Assembly (NCBI GenBank): GCA_946411565.1
Contig: CAMKEM010000017.1
Span: forward strand, 1-47,741
DNA length: 47,741 bases
Direction of reading: 5' to 3'
DNA from: an uncultured Prevotellaceae bacterium
GTDB lineage: Bacteria; Bacteroidota; Bacteroidia; Bacteroidales; Bacteroidaceae
Both the position numbers and the translations under genes were made by a program. Of the stretch, positions 15,964-24,821 are shown piece by piece (the first letter of the stretch is position 1; each line of letters starts with the position of its first letter). The notes below the pieces were generated by a model that saw only the letters and a program-made list of their open reading frames with translations, was not told where the DNA came from and did no database searches.

Positions 15964-17457
15964 ATGGAACAAGCATATCTGAAAATCAATCCCGCAGACT
16001 CTGTGGTTGTATGCCTCAGAGCCATGAAGGCTGGTGAGACCGTAACCGACGGAGATAAGAAAGTCAAGCTATTGCAAGACACTCCTGCAGGTCACAAGGT
16101 TCTGCTTACCGACAAGAAGGAAGGTGAAGATATAATAAAATACGGCTACCCTATCGGTCATGCCATCAAGGATCTCAAGGCAGGAGAATGGGTAAACGAG
16201 AACAACCTCAAGACCAACCTCGCAGGAACTCTCGAATATACTTACAATCCTGTTGATGAGAAACTCAGCATTTCTGTTGAGAACCGTACCTTCAAGGGCT
16301 ATGTCCGCAAGAATGGTGATGTAGGTGTTCGCAACGAAATCTGGATTGTTCCTACCGTTGGTTGTGTAAATGGCATTGCCGAACAGTTGGCAAAGAATCT
16401 CGAAAAAGAGACTCATCTTGACGGCATTGATGCAGTACATGCTTGGCACCATAACTATGGTTGCTCTCAGCTCTCAGAGGATCATGAGGCAACACGTAAG
16501 ATTCTTCGTGACATCGTGCTCCATCCAAATGCAGGTGCCGTACTCGTTCTCTCCCTCGGATGCGAGAACAATCAGCCTGACGATTTCATGGCTATGCTTG
16601 GCGACTATGACAAGGAGCGCATCCAACTCGTCGTTACACAGAAAGTTGAAGGTGACGAGTTAGAATATTGCATGGATATCCTCCGCAAGATGTACGCAAT
16701 ATGCAAGGAAGATAAGCGTGTTGATGTTCCTGTTAGCAAGCTCCGCGTAGGACTTAAATGCGGTGGTTCTGATGGTTTCTCAGGCATTACCGCCAACCCT
16801 CTTGAAGGTGAATTCTCAGATTGGCTCGTTGCACAAGGTGGCACAAGCATCCTTACTGAGGTTCCTGAGATGTTCGGTGCAGAGACAATACTTATGAATC
16901 GTTGCGAGAACCGCCAGCTCTTCGACCAAACGGTTTCTCTTATCAATAACTTCAAGAACTACTTCCTGTCACATGGTGAGCCTGTAGGCGAGAATCCATC
17001 TCCAGGCAATAAAGCAGGCGGTATCTCAACACTTGAGGACAAGGCTCTGGGATGCACACAGAAATGCGGTCGTGCTCCAGTAAGTGGCGTTCTTGAATAT
17101 GGCGATCGCTTGCAGACATCAGGTCTTAACCTTCTCTCTGCTCCTGGCAACGACCTCGTAGCAGCCACAGCTCTTGCTTCCGCAGGATGCCATCTGGTGC
17201 TCTTCTCAACAGGTCGCGGAACTCCTTTCGGTACTTTCGTTCCTACGATGAAGATTTCAACCAACACAGATCTTTACAATCGAAAGAAGAACTGGATAGA
17301 CTTCAATGCCGGACAACTCGTTGACGGTAAGACAATGAAGGAACTCGTTCCTGAGTTCATCGACAAGATCCTTGCTGTTGCAAGCGGTGAACCTGCGCGC
17401 AATGAGGTGAACGGATATAGCGAGATTTCAATCTTCAAGAATGGAGTAACGCTGTAG
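15964..17457 (+). CDS. uxaA: Altronate dehydratase family protein
   Basis: 497 residues, full-length fused form. Residues 1-95 are the SAF-type N-terminal domain (VVCLRAMKAGETV, GYPIGHAIKDLKAGEWV). The catalytic part begins with KGYVRKNGDVGVRNEIWIVPTVGCVN (about 117-142) and has AWHHNYGCSQL, LSLGCENNQPDDF, GLKCGGSDGFSGITANP and GCTQKCGRAPVSG, whose conserved cysteines suit metal binding. It dehydrates D-altronate to 2-keto-3-deoxygluconate, feeding the kinase and aldolase on the other strand. It is followed after a GC-rich inverted repeat by the antiporter gene. Confidence 0.92.
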   Translation: MEQAYLKINPADSVVVCLRAMKAGETVTDGDKKVKLLQDTPAGHKVLLTDKKEGEDIIKYGYPIGHAIKDLKAGEWVNENNLKTNLAGTLEYTYNPVDEKLSISVENRTFKGYVRKNGDVGVRNEIWIVPTVGCVNGIAEQLAKNLEKETHLDGIDAVHAWHHNYGCSQLSEDHEATRKILRDIVLHPNAGAVLVLSLGCENNQPDDFMAMLGDYDKERIQLVVTQKVEGDELEYCMDILRKMYAICKEDKRVDVPVSKLRVGLKCGGSDGFSGITANPLEGEFSDWLVAQGGTSILTEVPEMFGAETILMNRCENRQLFDQTVSLINNFKNYFLSHGEPVGENPSPGNKAGGISTLEDKALGCTQKCGRAPVSGVLEYGDRLQTSGLNLLSAPGNDLVAATALASAGCHLVLFSTGRGTPFGTFVPTMKISTNTDLYNRKKNWIDFNAGQLVDGKTMKELVPEFIDKILAVASGEPARNEVNGYSEISIFKNGVTL

Positions 17458-17467
17458 AAGCCCACCC

Positions 17468-17646
17468 ACGGCCCCTCACCCGCCTTTCAGGCACCCTCTG
17501 GCACATACTCGGAGATACTCAATCTCCGACTTCCCCAAGGGGCGAGGGAAAAGTTAGTACTTCCAATCACACCTTTAAACTGACAAAAGTAACTTCCTCC
17601 TCGCCCCTTGGGGAGAGGATGCCCAAAGGGCAGGTGAGGGGCCGTT
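17468..17646. repeat. GC-rich hairpin element R1 (CGGCCCCTCACC arms)
   Basis: The ends CGGCCCCTCACC (17469-17480) and GGTGAGGGGCCG (17633-17644) are perfect complements, as are the inner CCCCAAGGGGCGAGG and CCTCGCCCCTTGGGG. The left arm carries an extra about 35-base piece with its own CGGAGA/TCTCCG hairpin. The about 50-base centre matches, in reverse complement, the centre of R3 at 31857-31996. The right end is 17 bases before the next start codon. Confidence 0.88.
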
Positions 17647-17660
17647 GTTGTTTTATATTT

Positions 17661-18914
17661 ATGCTCAATCTCTCTCCTTTAATCGTCTTTGTAGTTCTCT
17701 ACCTCGCTACATCAATCGTTGCGGGTGATTTCTACAAGCTACCAATAACCGTGGCATTCATGCTTTCGAGCATATACGCCATAGCAATATCACGAGGCAT
17801 GTCGCTCGAGAAACGCATCGAGGCTTTCAGCCGAGGTGCAGGACAGAAGAACATCATGCTCATGATATGGATATTCGTGCTTGCAGGTGCTTTTGCAAAG
17901 TCGGCAAAGGATATGGGATGCATTGACGCGACGGTAAACCTCACACTATATGCACTTCCAGCCAATATGCTGCTTGCAGGATTATTTCTCGCAGCATGTT
18001 TCATATCCCTGAGTGTTGGAACAAGTGTTGGAACAATAGCCGCCCTCACACCTATCGCCGTGGGCATAGCCCATTCCACAGGCTCAGATGTAGCCTTATT
18101 GACAGCCATCGTTGTGGGAGGCTCATTCTTCGGAGATAATATGTCGTTCATAAGCGACACCACCGTAGTTGCCACCCAGACACAAGGCTGCAAGATGAGC
18201 GATAAGTTCAAGGCAAATATACGTATCGTTGCACCTATCGCATTCATCACGTTCATCATCTATATGGTGATGGGAAGAAATATAAGCATACCGCAAGAAA
18301 TTCCAGAAGTAGAACTGCTAAAAATCGTTCCATATCTCTTCGTCCTCGTCATAGCCCTCTATGGAATAAACGTACTCATGGTGCTTTCAATCGGAATACT
18401 CCTAACAGGCATCATCGGAATAGCATCTGGCAACTATGACTTCATTGCATGGTTCTCAAGTATGGGTGATGGCATAGTGGCAATGGGCGAACTCATAATA
18501 GTAACGATGATGGCAGGCGGACTTCTCGAACTTATTAAAGAGAACGGAGGTATCGTCTTTATCATCAATAAGATAACACGTCTTGTTAATGGTCGTCGTG
18601 GAGCCGAACTTTCAATAGGCATCCTCGTATCATTGGTCAATGTATGCACAGCCAACAACACCGTGGCGATAATCACCGTGGGCGGTATTGCCAAGGACAT
18701 AGCCGAGCGTTTCGGTGTAAAGCCAAAGCGTGCAGCCTCCATCCTCGACACCTTCTCATGCGCCACACAAGGTCTGCTACCCTACGGTGCCCAGATACTT
18801 ATAGCAAGCGGTCTTGCAGCCGTCAATCCTATAAACATCATCGAGTACCTCTACTACCCTATCCTACTCGGCATCGGTGCTTTGATCTACACCTTGAAAA
18901 GTGGAAGTAAATAG
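17661..18914 (+). CDS. Na+/H+ antiporter NhaC-family membrane protein
   Basis: 417 residues from ATG 17661 (MLNLSPLIVFVVLYLAT). A longer reading frame from 17619 would run through the R1 hairpin and lacks a membrane-type start, so 17661 is preferred. About ten or more hydrophobic segments. Family blocks: SLSVGTSVGTIAALTPIAVGIA (about 110-131), GGSFFGDNMSFISDTTVVATQTQG (about 150-173) and the later TANNTVAIITVGGIAKDIAERFG. Likely exchanges Na+ for H+ or, given its place behind uxaA and the regulator, couples Na+ to an organic acid; the latter is inference. Ends with TAG at 18914, followed by short AGTGGAAAGT repeats. Confidence 0.85.
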   Translation: MLNLSPLIVFVVLYLATSIVAGDFYKLPITVAFMLSSIYAIAISRGMSLEKRIEAFSRGAGQKNIMLMIWIFVLAGAFAKSAKDMGCIDATVNLTLYALPANMLLAGLFLAACFISLSVGTSVGTIAALTPIAVGIAHSTGSDVALLTAIVVGGSFFGDNMSFISDTTVVATQTQGCKMSDKFKANIRIVAPIAFITFIIYMVMGRNISIPQEIPEVELLKIVPYLFVLVIALYGINVLMVLSIGILLTGIIGIASGNYDFIAWFSSMGDGIVAMGELIIVTMMAGGLLELIKENGGIVFIINKITRLVNGRRGAELSIGILVSLVNVCTANNTVAIITVGGIAKDIAERFGVKPKRAASILDTFSCATQGLLPYGAQILIASGLAAVNPINIIEYLYYPILLGIGALIYTLKSGSK

Positions 18915-18954
18915 TGGAAAGTGGAAAGTAGATAGTGGAAAGTAGAAGTATTGC

Positions 18955-18994
18955 GCGAAAGGCATGTTAATTGTTAATTATTAATTGTTAATTG
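18955..18994. repeat. 40-base dispersed repeat (GCGAAAGGCATG...), copy A
   Basis: Starts GCGAAAGGCATG and continues as TTAATTGTTAATT units. An exact reverse-complement copy of all 40 bases is at 35885-35924. Here it lies just before the start at 19002. Confidence 0.85.
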
Positions 18995-19001
18995 AACAAC
19001 C

Positions 19002-19724
19002 ATGTTCCCAACAATCCAAGAAAACTTCACAATACTGCTTCGTGCAGGTGCGTTCGGCATTATTGACGAACCTCTGAAACCTATGTCCAGTTTCAAGTGG
19101 AACAAACTCGTCGCTACCGCGAAGAAACTTGGCATTAACGGTTACATAGTGGCTGGAGCACAACTATTGAAGGATGATCCTCTCCTACCACCAGATATCA
19201 ACATTCCTACTCCAAAGGAAAAGTTTGAATATCCAGAGACAGCCCTCTACGGATTCCTGTCTTCACGTCGCTATCGCAAGATTAGCGAACAGGAGAAGCA
19301 TAACATAGATTGCAGTACCGAGACACTCAACTTCCTGCATCTGCTTGTTGCCAACATCGACCTTATCATCACTAAGGATATGTCCCTAACAGGCATTATC
19401 GCTGTTGGCGAATATCTCCGAACAAAGGGACATAAAGTGGATTTCGTGAAGCTAAACCAATGGATTCACCGTCTCGGCATAGCTCAGGCAGCCTCTTTCA
19501 TCGGGCACATGCTCATAGAGCTATTCGATTTCGAGACCGAGGAACTGGAGTTCATGACAAGGACATACAAGAAGCCACTCACACACTATGAACGCCTTCT
19601 TGACAATGCCTTCAACCCACAACATAAGTTCCGCAGAACTTCAAGGCTTAACCTCGCTTTCATCGAGACGTCAAGCTATCACCTGCTTAATTTTAAGACA
19701 AGAATAACTGATATAGAAGAATAA
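19002..19724 (+). CDS. Hypothetical protein
   Basis: 240 residues, soluble, mixed helix and loop, no signal peptide and no membrane segment. I do not recognise a domain with confidence. Stretches such as ILLRAGAFGI, WNKLVATAKKLGINGYIVAGAQLL and IDLIITKDMSLTGIIAVGEYLR faintly recall helical parts of nucleotidyltransferase-like proteins, but no catalytic pair is visible. It lies between the antiporter gene and a DUF5687 membrane protein, separated from the latter by the hairpin R2. The start follows a 40-base dispersed repeat. Coding status is supported by length and by codon use like that of the neighbours. Confidence 0.7.
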   Translation: MFPTIQENFTILLRAGAFGIIDEPLKPMSSFKWNKLVATAKKLGINGYIVAGAQLLKDDPLLPPDINIPTPKEKFEYPETALYGFLSSRRYRKISEQEKHNIDCSTETLNFLHLLVANIDLIITKDMSLTGIIAVGEYLRTKGHKVDFVKLNQWIHRLGIAQAASFIGHMLIELFDFETEELEFMTRTYKKPLTHYERLLDNAFNPQHKFRRTSRLNLAFIETSSYHLLNFKTRITDIEE

Positions 19725-19734
19725 AATAAACCAA

Positions 19735-19885
19735 CGACCCCTTTCCCGCCCTTCGGGCACCCTTTCCCCATAAAGGGGCAAGGGGATAGTAAGAATCCCT
19801 TAAGGAAACCCTAACAGCGAGAAAAGGTGACTTTTCCCTTGCCCCTTCACGGGGAAAGGGTGCCCGAAGGGCGGGAAAGGGGTCG
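19735..19885. repeat. GC-rich hairpin element R2 (perfect 35-base arms)
   Basis: Arms 19735-19769 and 19851-19885 are perfect 35-base inverted complements (CGACCCCTTTCCCGCCCTTC is the start). The arm plan matches R1 and R3 but the sequence and the about 80-base centre are a separate subfamily. The right end is 14 bases before the DUF5687 start codon. Confidence 0.92.
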
Positions 19886-19899
19886 CTTTTTTAGGCTTT

Positions 19900-21426
19900 A
19901 TGCTCACAATCCGACAACTCTACCCTATCCTCCGTAACCACCAGAAACTGTCAGAACGCCGTTCTCCAATGTTCAATCAAGGCAAGGTGGCAAAGTTTAT
20001 GGCATACCTCATGGTTGCCCTGCTCGTGATGTACCTCATAGGCATATCAATATCTCTGGCACTCATAGCCACCGACTTTAAGACCATGACAGCCTACGAG
20101 TTCATGTATGCAGCACTTCCATTCATGATGCTGCTCGACTTCTTCGCGCGATTCATGCTTCAGCAGACACCATCGCAACAAGTGAAGCCATACGTGCTCC
20201 TGCCTATCCCACGCTATACGTGCATCGATTTCTTCATCATCCGCTCCTTGCTCTCCTACGGTAATCTGGTGATGATGTTCCTATACGTTCCCTTCGCCCT
20301 GATGGCTGTAGTCTTTGCCGAAGGTATAGGCCTTACATTGCTGTTCCTTCTCGGCTTCTACATCATAGAACTGATAATCTCACAGGTTTATTCCATATAC
20401 CGAACCCTCGTAAGCCACAACATGCTGTACTGGATAGCCTTCATACCAGTATTGGCACTTCTGGCATCACCAATGTTCTTCAATTCCGACTGGTCACTAA
20501 CTCTTAGCTGGGGACATTTCTTTCGTGGCTATGCACATTTAGGCAGTTGGATATGCAAGGGAAACATAATAGCATGGAGCGCGTTACTCGTCATTCTGGG
20601 CATCGTGACATCCATCAACCGACGCTTGCAGCATAAGTTAGTATATGCAGAACTATCACGCGAAGAGAAGGCAATAAAGGTAAGCACCAAACAGAGCTTC
20701 AAGTTCCTCAACGAATGGGGAGTAATCGGAGAGTTCATCCGACTGGAGATATTCTCTATCCGCAGAAACAAGAACGTGCGCAAGGTCTTTATCTCTGCCA
20801 ACGTAATAGTACTCATCTTTAGTCTTATATGCTCATTCAGCTCTGTATATGACGACCTCGGAATGATACGCTTCTGGCTCATCTACAACTTCGCCATCTA
20901 CGGAGCCATGATGTTGCTTCGTATCATGACATTCGAGGGTAACTATATAGAGCGCCTGATGATGGGACACCACACAATCGAGAAACTGCTTACTGCCAAG
21001 TATTATTTCTTTAGTGCCATCCTCCTTTTCCCTTTCCTTCTGATGCTACCAATGGTGTTCACGGGCAAGGCAAGCTTTCTCATGCTCTTCTCATATATGG
21101 CATTCACGGCAGGAGTAGATAACTTCCTCTTCATGCAACTTGCCATTTACAACAAGCAGACTGCCCCACTCAATCAGAAATTCATAGGTAAGACAATGGT
21201 GGAAAACAACTGGATTATGATTTTCATCGAAATCCTCGCATTCACCATTCCCCTACTTCTCGTGAAGCTCTTCATGATTTTCGCTTCTGAGGACATGGCA
21301 TATATCATCCTCCTCGTCATCGGCCTCACCTTTATCTGCACCCATCGCCTGTGGCTCGGTAATATCTACAAACGCCTTAACGAGCGTAAATACGAGAACA
21401 TCGAGGCAATGATGGCTACAAGATAA
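19900..21426 (+). CDS. DUF5687-type ABC-2-like membrane protein
   Basis: 508 residues with about twelve hydrophobic segments in two clusters (about 30-240 and 310-490), no signal peptide. The arrangement and start (LYPILRNHQKLSERRSPMFNQGKVAK) suit the DUF5687 family of Bacteroidota, which are probable permease subunits that normally sit beside an ABC ATPase gene. No ATPase gene follows here; instead there is a radical-SAM gene 12 bases on. The last 18 codons (KRLNERKYENIEAMMATR) are repeated, with only synonymous changes, at the 3' end of that gene. The family name is from recall. Confidence 0.75.
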   Translation: MLTIRQLYPILRNHQKLSERRSPMFNQGKVAKFMAYLMVALLVMYLIGISISLALIATDFKTMTAYEFMYAALPFMMLLDFFARFMLQQTPSQQVKPYVLLPIPRYTCIDFFIIRSLLSYGNLVMMFLYVPFALMAVVFAEGIGLTLLFLLGFYIIELIISQVYSIYRTLVSHNMLYWIAFIPVLALLASPMFFNSDWSLTLSWGHFFRGYAHLGSWICKGNIIAWSALLVILGIVTSINRRLQHKLVYAELSREEKAIKVSTKQSFKFLNEWGVIGEFIRLEIFSIRRNKNVRKVFISANVIVLIFSLICSFSSVYDDLGMIRFWLIYNFAIYGAMMLLRIMTFEGNYIERLMMGHHTIEKLLTAKYYFFSAILLFPFLLMLPMVFTGKASFLMLFSYMAFTAGVDNFLFMQLAIYNKQTAPLNQKFIGKTMVENNWIMIFIEILAFTIPLLLVKLFMIFASEDMAYIILLVIGLTFICTHRLWLGNIYKRLNERKYENIEAMMATR

Positions 21427-21437
21427 AGTGTGACGGA

Positions 21438-22937
21438 ATGAGAGTTAAAATGATACTGCCTGCATTGCAGGAAGCAGAAAGTCCTTATTGGCGACCAATA
21501 AAATATTCGCTATTTCCACCTTTGGGATTGGCTACACTCGCTGCATATTTCTCGGATGATGACGATGTGGAGATTCAGGATCAGCATGTGGAGAAGCTGA
21601 CATTGGATGACACGCCCGATTTAGTCTGTATCCAAGTATATATCACCAATGCATATAGAGCATATAAGATAGCTGACAATTATCGCCAAAGAGGGGTGCA
21701 TGTGGCAATGGGTGGTCTTCATGTTACCAGCCTTCCTGATGAAGCAGCACAACATGCCGATACCATACTATTAGGCCCAGGAGAAGAGGCTTTTCCACGC
21801 TTTATCAAGGATTTGCGTGAAGGTCATCCTCAAAAAAGATATGTGGCAAGTTGGAGGAGTATAGAGAACATCCCTCCTGTTCGTCGTGACCTCATAAAGA
21901 GGGAAAAGTATTTCGTTCCCAATTCACTTGTAGTATCACGAGGTTGTCCTCATCATTGTGATTTCTGCTATAAAGATGCTTTTTACGGTGAGGGCAAATC
22001 GTTTTATACCCAGAAGGTGGACGAAGCTTTAACAGAGATTGACAGGCTTCCAGGCAGACATCTTTATTTCCTTGATGACCATTTATTGGGCAATCCCCGT
22101 TTTGCATCCGAGCTGTTCGAAGGAATGCGCGGTATGGGCAGGGTGTTCCAAAGTGCAGCTACAGTTGCTTCTGTATTAAACGGCAACCTGATAGAGAAGG
22201 CAGCAGAGGCAGGCTTACGCAGTTTGTTTCTTGGTTTCGAGACATTTTCCCCGGAAAACCTTCGCTCAAGCAACAAATTGCAGAATCTATCCAAGGATTA
22301 TGTGGCAGCTGTGGAACGACTGCATAGTCTTGGCATCATGATTAATGGCAGCTTTGTTTTCGGTCTTGACCACGATGACAAAGATGTATTCCGTAGGACA
22401 GTTGACTGGGGTATTGAACATAGCATAACAACTGCAACTTTCCATATTCTCACTCCCTATCCAGGAACCCGTCTTTTTCAACAATTGGAACAAGATGGCC
22501 GTATTACATCTTACGATTGGAGCAAGTATGATACCCGAACAGTTGTTTACAAAACTGTTGGCCTGACGGCAGAAGAATTAAAACAAGGTTACGACTGGGC
22601 CTATCGCGATTTCTATTCATGGAATAATATCTTCAAGGCAAGTTTTGGTCATGACAACTTAAAACAGCAGTTGGCTCATCTGTTCTATATGGGAGGATGG
22701 AAGAAGTTTGAGCCATTCTGGAATTTTATGATTCAGTATGGCAACCTCAATCGCATGTTACCCATGTTGGAAAATCTGTTAGCTAACACTGGTGGCCATA
22801 GAAACAAAATCCGCAAGCGCCTCAACGAGCGTAAATACGAGAACATCGAGGCTATGATGGCTACAAGACAGGAAGGCTTCACCTCCGTTTCAGGTTCGCT
22901 TCAGGTCCGTTATAAGTCCGTTGTGATACCGTTGTGA
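21438..22937 (+). CDS. B12-binding-type radical SAM protein with a grafted C-terminal tail
   Basis: 499 residues. Residues 1-145 form a B12-binding-like Rossmann region (FPPLGLATLAAYF, VAMGGLHVTSLPDEA, ADTILLGPGEEAFP); the cobalamin DxHxxG is not intact (DQHVEK). The radical SAM core has the 4Fe-4S motif CPHHCDFC at about 173-180 within VVSRGCPHHCDFCYK, then LYFLDDHL and GSFVFGLDHDD. The protein proper seems to end near LLANTGGHRNKI. Residues 460-477 copy the C-terminus of the upstream DUF5687 protein, and the last about 22 residues read through a CCGTT repeat. The substrate is unknown. Base composition and codon use are more AT-rich than the neighbours, suggesting transfer. Confidence 0.82.
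   Translation: MRVKMILPALQEAESPYWRPIKYSLFPPLGLATLAAYFSDDDDVEIQDQHVEKLTLDDTPDLVCIQVYITNAYRAYKIADNYRQRGVHVAMGGLHVTSLPDEAAQHADTILLGPGEEAFPRFIKDLREGHPQKRYVASWRSIENIPPVRRDLIKREKYFVPNSLVVSRGCPHHCDFCYKDAFYGEGKSFYTQKVDEALTEIDRLPGRHLYFLDDHLLGNPRFASELFEGMRGMGRVFQSAATVASVLNGNLIEKAAEAGLRSLFLGFETFSPENLRSSNKLQNLSKDYVAAVERLHSLGIMINGSFVFGLDHDDKDVFRRTVDWGIEHSITTATFHILTPYPGTRLFQQLEQDGRITSYDWSKYDTRTVVYKTVGLTAEELKQGYDWAYRDFYSWNNIFKASFGHDNLKQQLAHLFYMGGWKKFEPFWNFMIQYGNLNRMLPMLENLLANTGGHRNKIRKRLNERKYENIEAMMATRQEGFTSVSGSLQVRYKSVVIPL
22815..22868 (+). repeat. 54-base in-frame copy of the DUF5687 gene 3' end
   Basis: Matches 21370-21423 codon for codon, with three synonymous third-base differences (AAA/AAG, CTT/CTC, GCA/GCT). 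Copy 1 ends in TAA; copy 2 continues with CAG, so it is fused to the radical SAM frame. Confidence 0.9.
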
Positions 22938-22945
22938 ATCCGTTC
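22881..22945. repeat. CCGTT-rich short repeat run
   Basis: CCTCCGTTTCAGG, then GTCCGTTATAAGTCCGTTGTG and ACCGTTGTGAATCCGTT follow one another; related to 621-674. It forms the last codons of the radical SAM frame. The gene-free stretch 22938-23323 then holds nested element 3 and a second imperfect palindrome (about 23180-23312). Confidence 0.6.
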
Positions 22946-23021
22946 CTAAGAATGGGAGGTAAATGGGATTTGCAAGGGAGGTGCAAGGGAACCACATAGG
23001 ACTGGGAGAATGCCAACCTGC

Positions 23022-23170
23022 GGTCATTTTGGTCATTTGGTCATTTGGTCAAAATGATTTTGAGTTGTCAATATTCTCCACTATATATAAATATTAAATA
23101 TTTATATATAGTGAGTAAATGACACAACCCGAAAATGAAAATGACCATTTTGACCTTGACCACTTTGACC
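23022..23170. repeat. Nested palindromic element 3 (inverted GGTCA arrays around an AT-rich palindrome)
   Basis: The left array has four GGTCA words (23022, 23031, 23039, 23047). The right array has four TGACC words (23142, 23151, 23157, 23166), so the two face each other. The centre is a perfect palindrome 23079-23113 with 17-base arms (CACTATATATAAATATT) and one central base. The right array's 9-6-9 spacing is repeated exactly by the GGTCA array at 30609-30637. Confidence 0.88.
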
Positions 23171-23323
23171 ACACTTGTAAGGAGTTAAAGGAGTGCATGG
23201 AGTGCATGGAGTACAAGGAGTGCAAGACGGATGTATCAAACGACAAAACTATCGTCTTGTACTACTTAAGCAACTTAGGAGCGGAACTACTTGTACTCCT
23301 TAAATTGAATTAAATATATAACA

Positions 23324-24568
23324 ATGGCAGAATATGAAGTGACTGGTGTGAGATACCAGATGGGCGATAAGATGACGCTTGAGGAACGCACTCAGGCAGC
23401 AAAGGAGTTTATCAGTACTTTACAGAATGGTGAGCCTGTGATATTGATGGCTGAGCCTGACAATCAGAAGGACTGTGAAGCTATTGCCGTTTACAAGGAC
23501 TATACGCGGAAAGTGGGTTACATCAAGCATGAGAGATGCAAAGACATCAAACCGCTGTTGGATGCAGCAGGGCAATGCGACGCTGTGGTGTCGGGCAACG
23601 ACGGGCATGTGACGTTCTATGTGGAGATTCCCAATGCACCTGAAAGCGTGGTGCTGCCAATAGAAAGAGCGCGAGTATTGCCGGAAAGTCCATTGCCACA
23701 AGGCTGTGGTTTGGCTTTTTCCGAAGAGGAACGAATCTTGCAGATCGTGGCACCAAGAATAGCTGCCATGAAGTTGACGGCAGACAACATAGACAAACTA
23801 TTGTCAATGACCGAGCGATATATCCCGCTGTCGGCTGTATCGTTGAGCTATGACGATGACTATTGGCGCGACCGAGTGCTGCAAAAACTCCGTAAGGCGA
23901 CACGGATGAAACTGCCTGATGAACAGAAGCAGCGAGTAAAGCAGTTGCACGACCAACTGAACAAAATAATCGGCAACTTACATCGCTTCCATGAGCATCC
24001 GCAGCATCATATCTTTGAACAGCAGCTGACTAAGCTGAGAGCGCAGACAGAACTGTTTGAAAAGTTCGAGAAATATGCCTCTGCATCGAAAGACGGGCTT
24101 TCAGCAGCCGTTGAACGCCTACGGACTTGGTTTGAGGAAATGCCTCACGTGGAACTTCGTGATCCGAAAGACCACGGGATGTTGTCAGAGGCGCTGAGTT
24201 ATATGGGGGTATCGCGTCGTGAACTATATGACGTGTATGCCGCCGTATTGCTGTTGGAGAAGTATGGGAACGCAACTGACCATAAGGCTGAAAAATTGAA
24301 AGAGGATAGCAGGAGTTTCGCCTTCATGATGCACTCCGGACATTCGGAAGAGCAGATGCAGACGGCTATGGAAGGGCTGCGCGTGGTGTGCAAAGGAAAT
24401 AATGCCCATGCTATTGCGCGTAAGCTATGGGAACTGAACAAGGCTGGATTCATTCTGATTGACGATGAGAAGCCTTTGAACGTGTATAAGGAACTGAGTG
24501 CTGTGTTCGGTATTCCTAATATTAATGAGAAGGCTTTCCGCGAGGCATTTAGGGAGGAAAGAAACTGA
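23324..24568 (+). CDS. HIRAN domain-containing protein
   Basis: 414 residues. Residues 1-105 fit a HIRAN domain: TGVRYQMG, then NGEPVILMAEPDNQKDCEAIAVY (the PDN..D..AIAV signature), KVGYIKHERC and a closing strand VTFYVEIP. HIRAN domains bind DNA ends or modified DNA and are found on helicases and in mobile modules. The remaining 300 residues are helical with no nuclease or helicase motif that I recognise. No signal peptide. It lies just right of nested element 3 and upstream of a small membrane protein, within the segment that also holds BRO-N and primase-like genes. Role: likely DNA-linked; specific function unknown. Confidence 0.75.
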   Translation: MAEYEVTGVRYQMGDKMTLEERTQAAKEFISTLQNGEPVILMAEPDNQKDCEAIAVYKDYTRKVGYIKHERCKDIKPLLDAAGQCDAVVSGNDGHVTFYVEIPNAPESVVLPIERARVLPESPLPQGCGLAFSEEERILQIVAPRIAAMKLTADNIDKLLSMTERYIPLSAVSLSYDDDYWRDRVLQKLRKATRMKLPDEQKQRVKQLHDQLNKIIGNLHRFHEHPQHHIFEQQLTKLRAQTELFEKFEKYASASKDGLSAAVERLRTWFEEMPHVELRDPKDHGMLSEALSYMGVSRRELYDVYAAVLLLEKYGNATDHKAEKLKEDSRSFAFMMHSGHSEEQMQTAMEGLRVVCKGNNAHAIARKLWELNKAGFILIDDEKPLNVYKELSAVFGIPNINEKAFREAFREERN

Positions 24569-24587
24569 GATTGTAAGATGTAACTTT

Positions 24588-24821
24588 ATGATATTAATAC
24601 TTACTTTAATACATTTGGTTGTGAGGGCAATTGTGCTTATTGTTCCTGTATATCTGGCGATGGTGTCTTCACGAGCATTCAAACGGCATAACAGATGGTG
24701 GAGGGAGCTATGCGACCAAACGGATGACAACCCTAATATTGCTCTTGGGGTAGCATTGTTCTTTGGATATGCGTATGCGTTAATAAGTTTTCTGAACTGG
24801 ATTATATTACCTGTTTGGTAA
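24588..24821 (+). CDS. Small two-helix membrane protein (intact copy)
   Basis: 77 residues from ATG 24588. N-terminal helix MILILTLIHLVVRAIVLIVPVYLAMV, a charged polar loop (SRAFKRHNRWWRELCDQTDDNP), and a second helix IALGVALFFGYAYALISFLNWIILP. It follows the HIRAN gene by 19 bases on the same strand, so it is probably cotranscribed. Bases 24605-24894 are repeated at 27382-27682 with one substitution and one 11-base insertion. Function unknown; small membrane proteins beside DNA-binding genes can act in element maintenance or defence, but nothing here shows that. Confidence 0.6.
   Translation: MILILTLIHLVVRAIVLIVPVYLAMVSSRAFKRHNRWWRELCDQTDDNPNIALGVALFFGYAYALISFLNWIILPVW

Noticed and set aside
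17619..17660. Upstream start for the NhaC-family gene
   Set aside because: The extra codons come from the R1 hairpin arm (MPKGQVRGRCC...), which is a dispersed repeat rather than part of the protein family.
23119..23313. Possible 64-residue protein between the radical SAM and HIRAN genes
   Set aside because: Its first half is the translated TGACC array and its middle is a GGAGTGCATGGAGTGCATGG-type repeat; low complexity and part of imperfect palindromes, so repeat DNA is the simpler reading.
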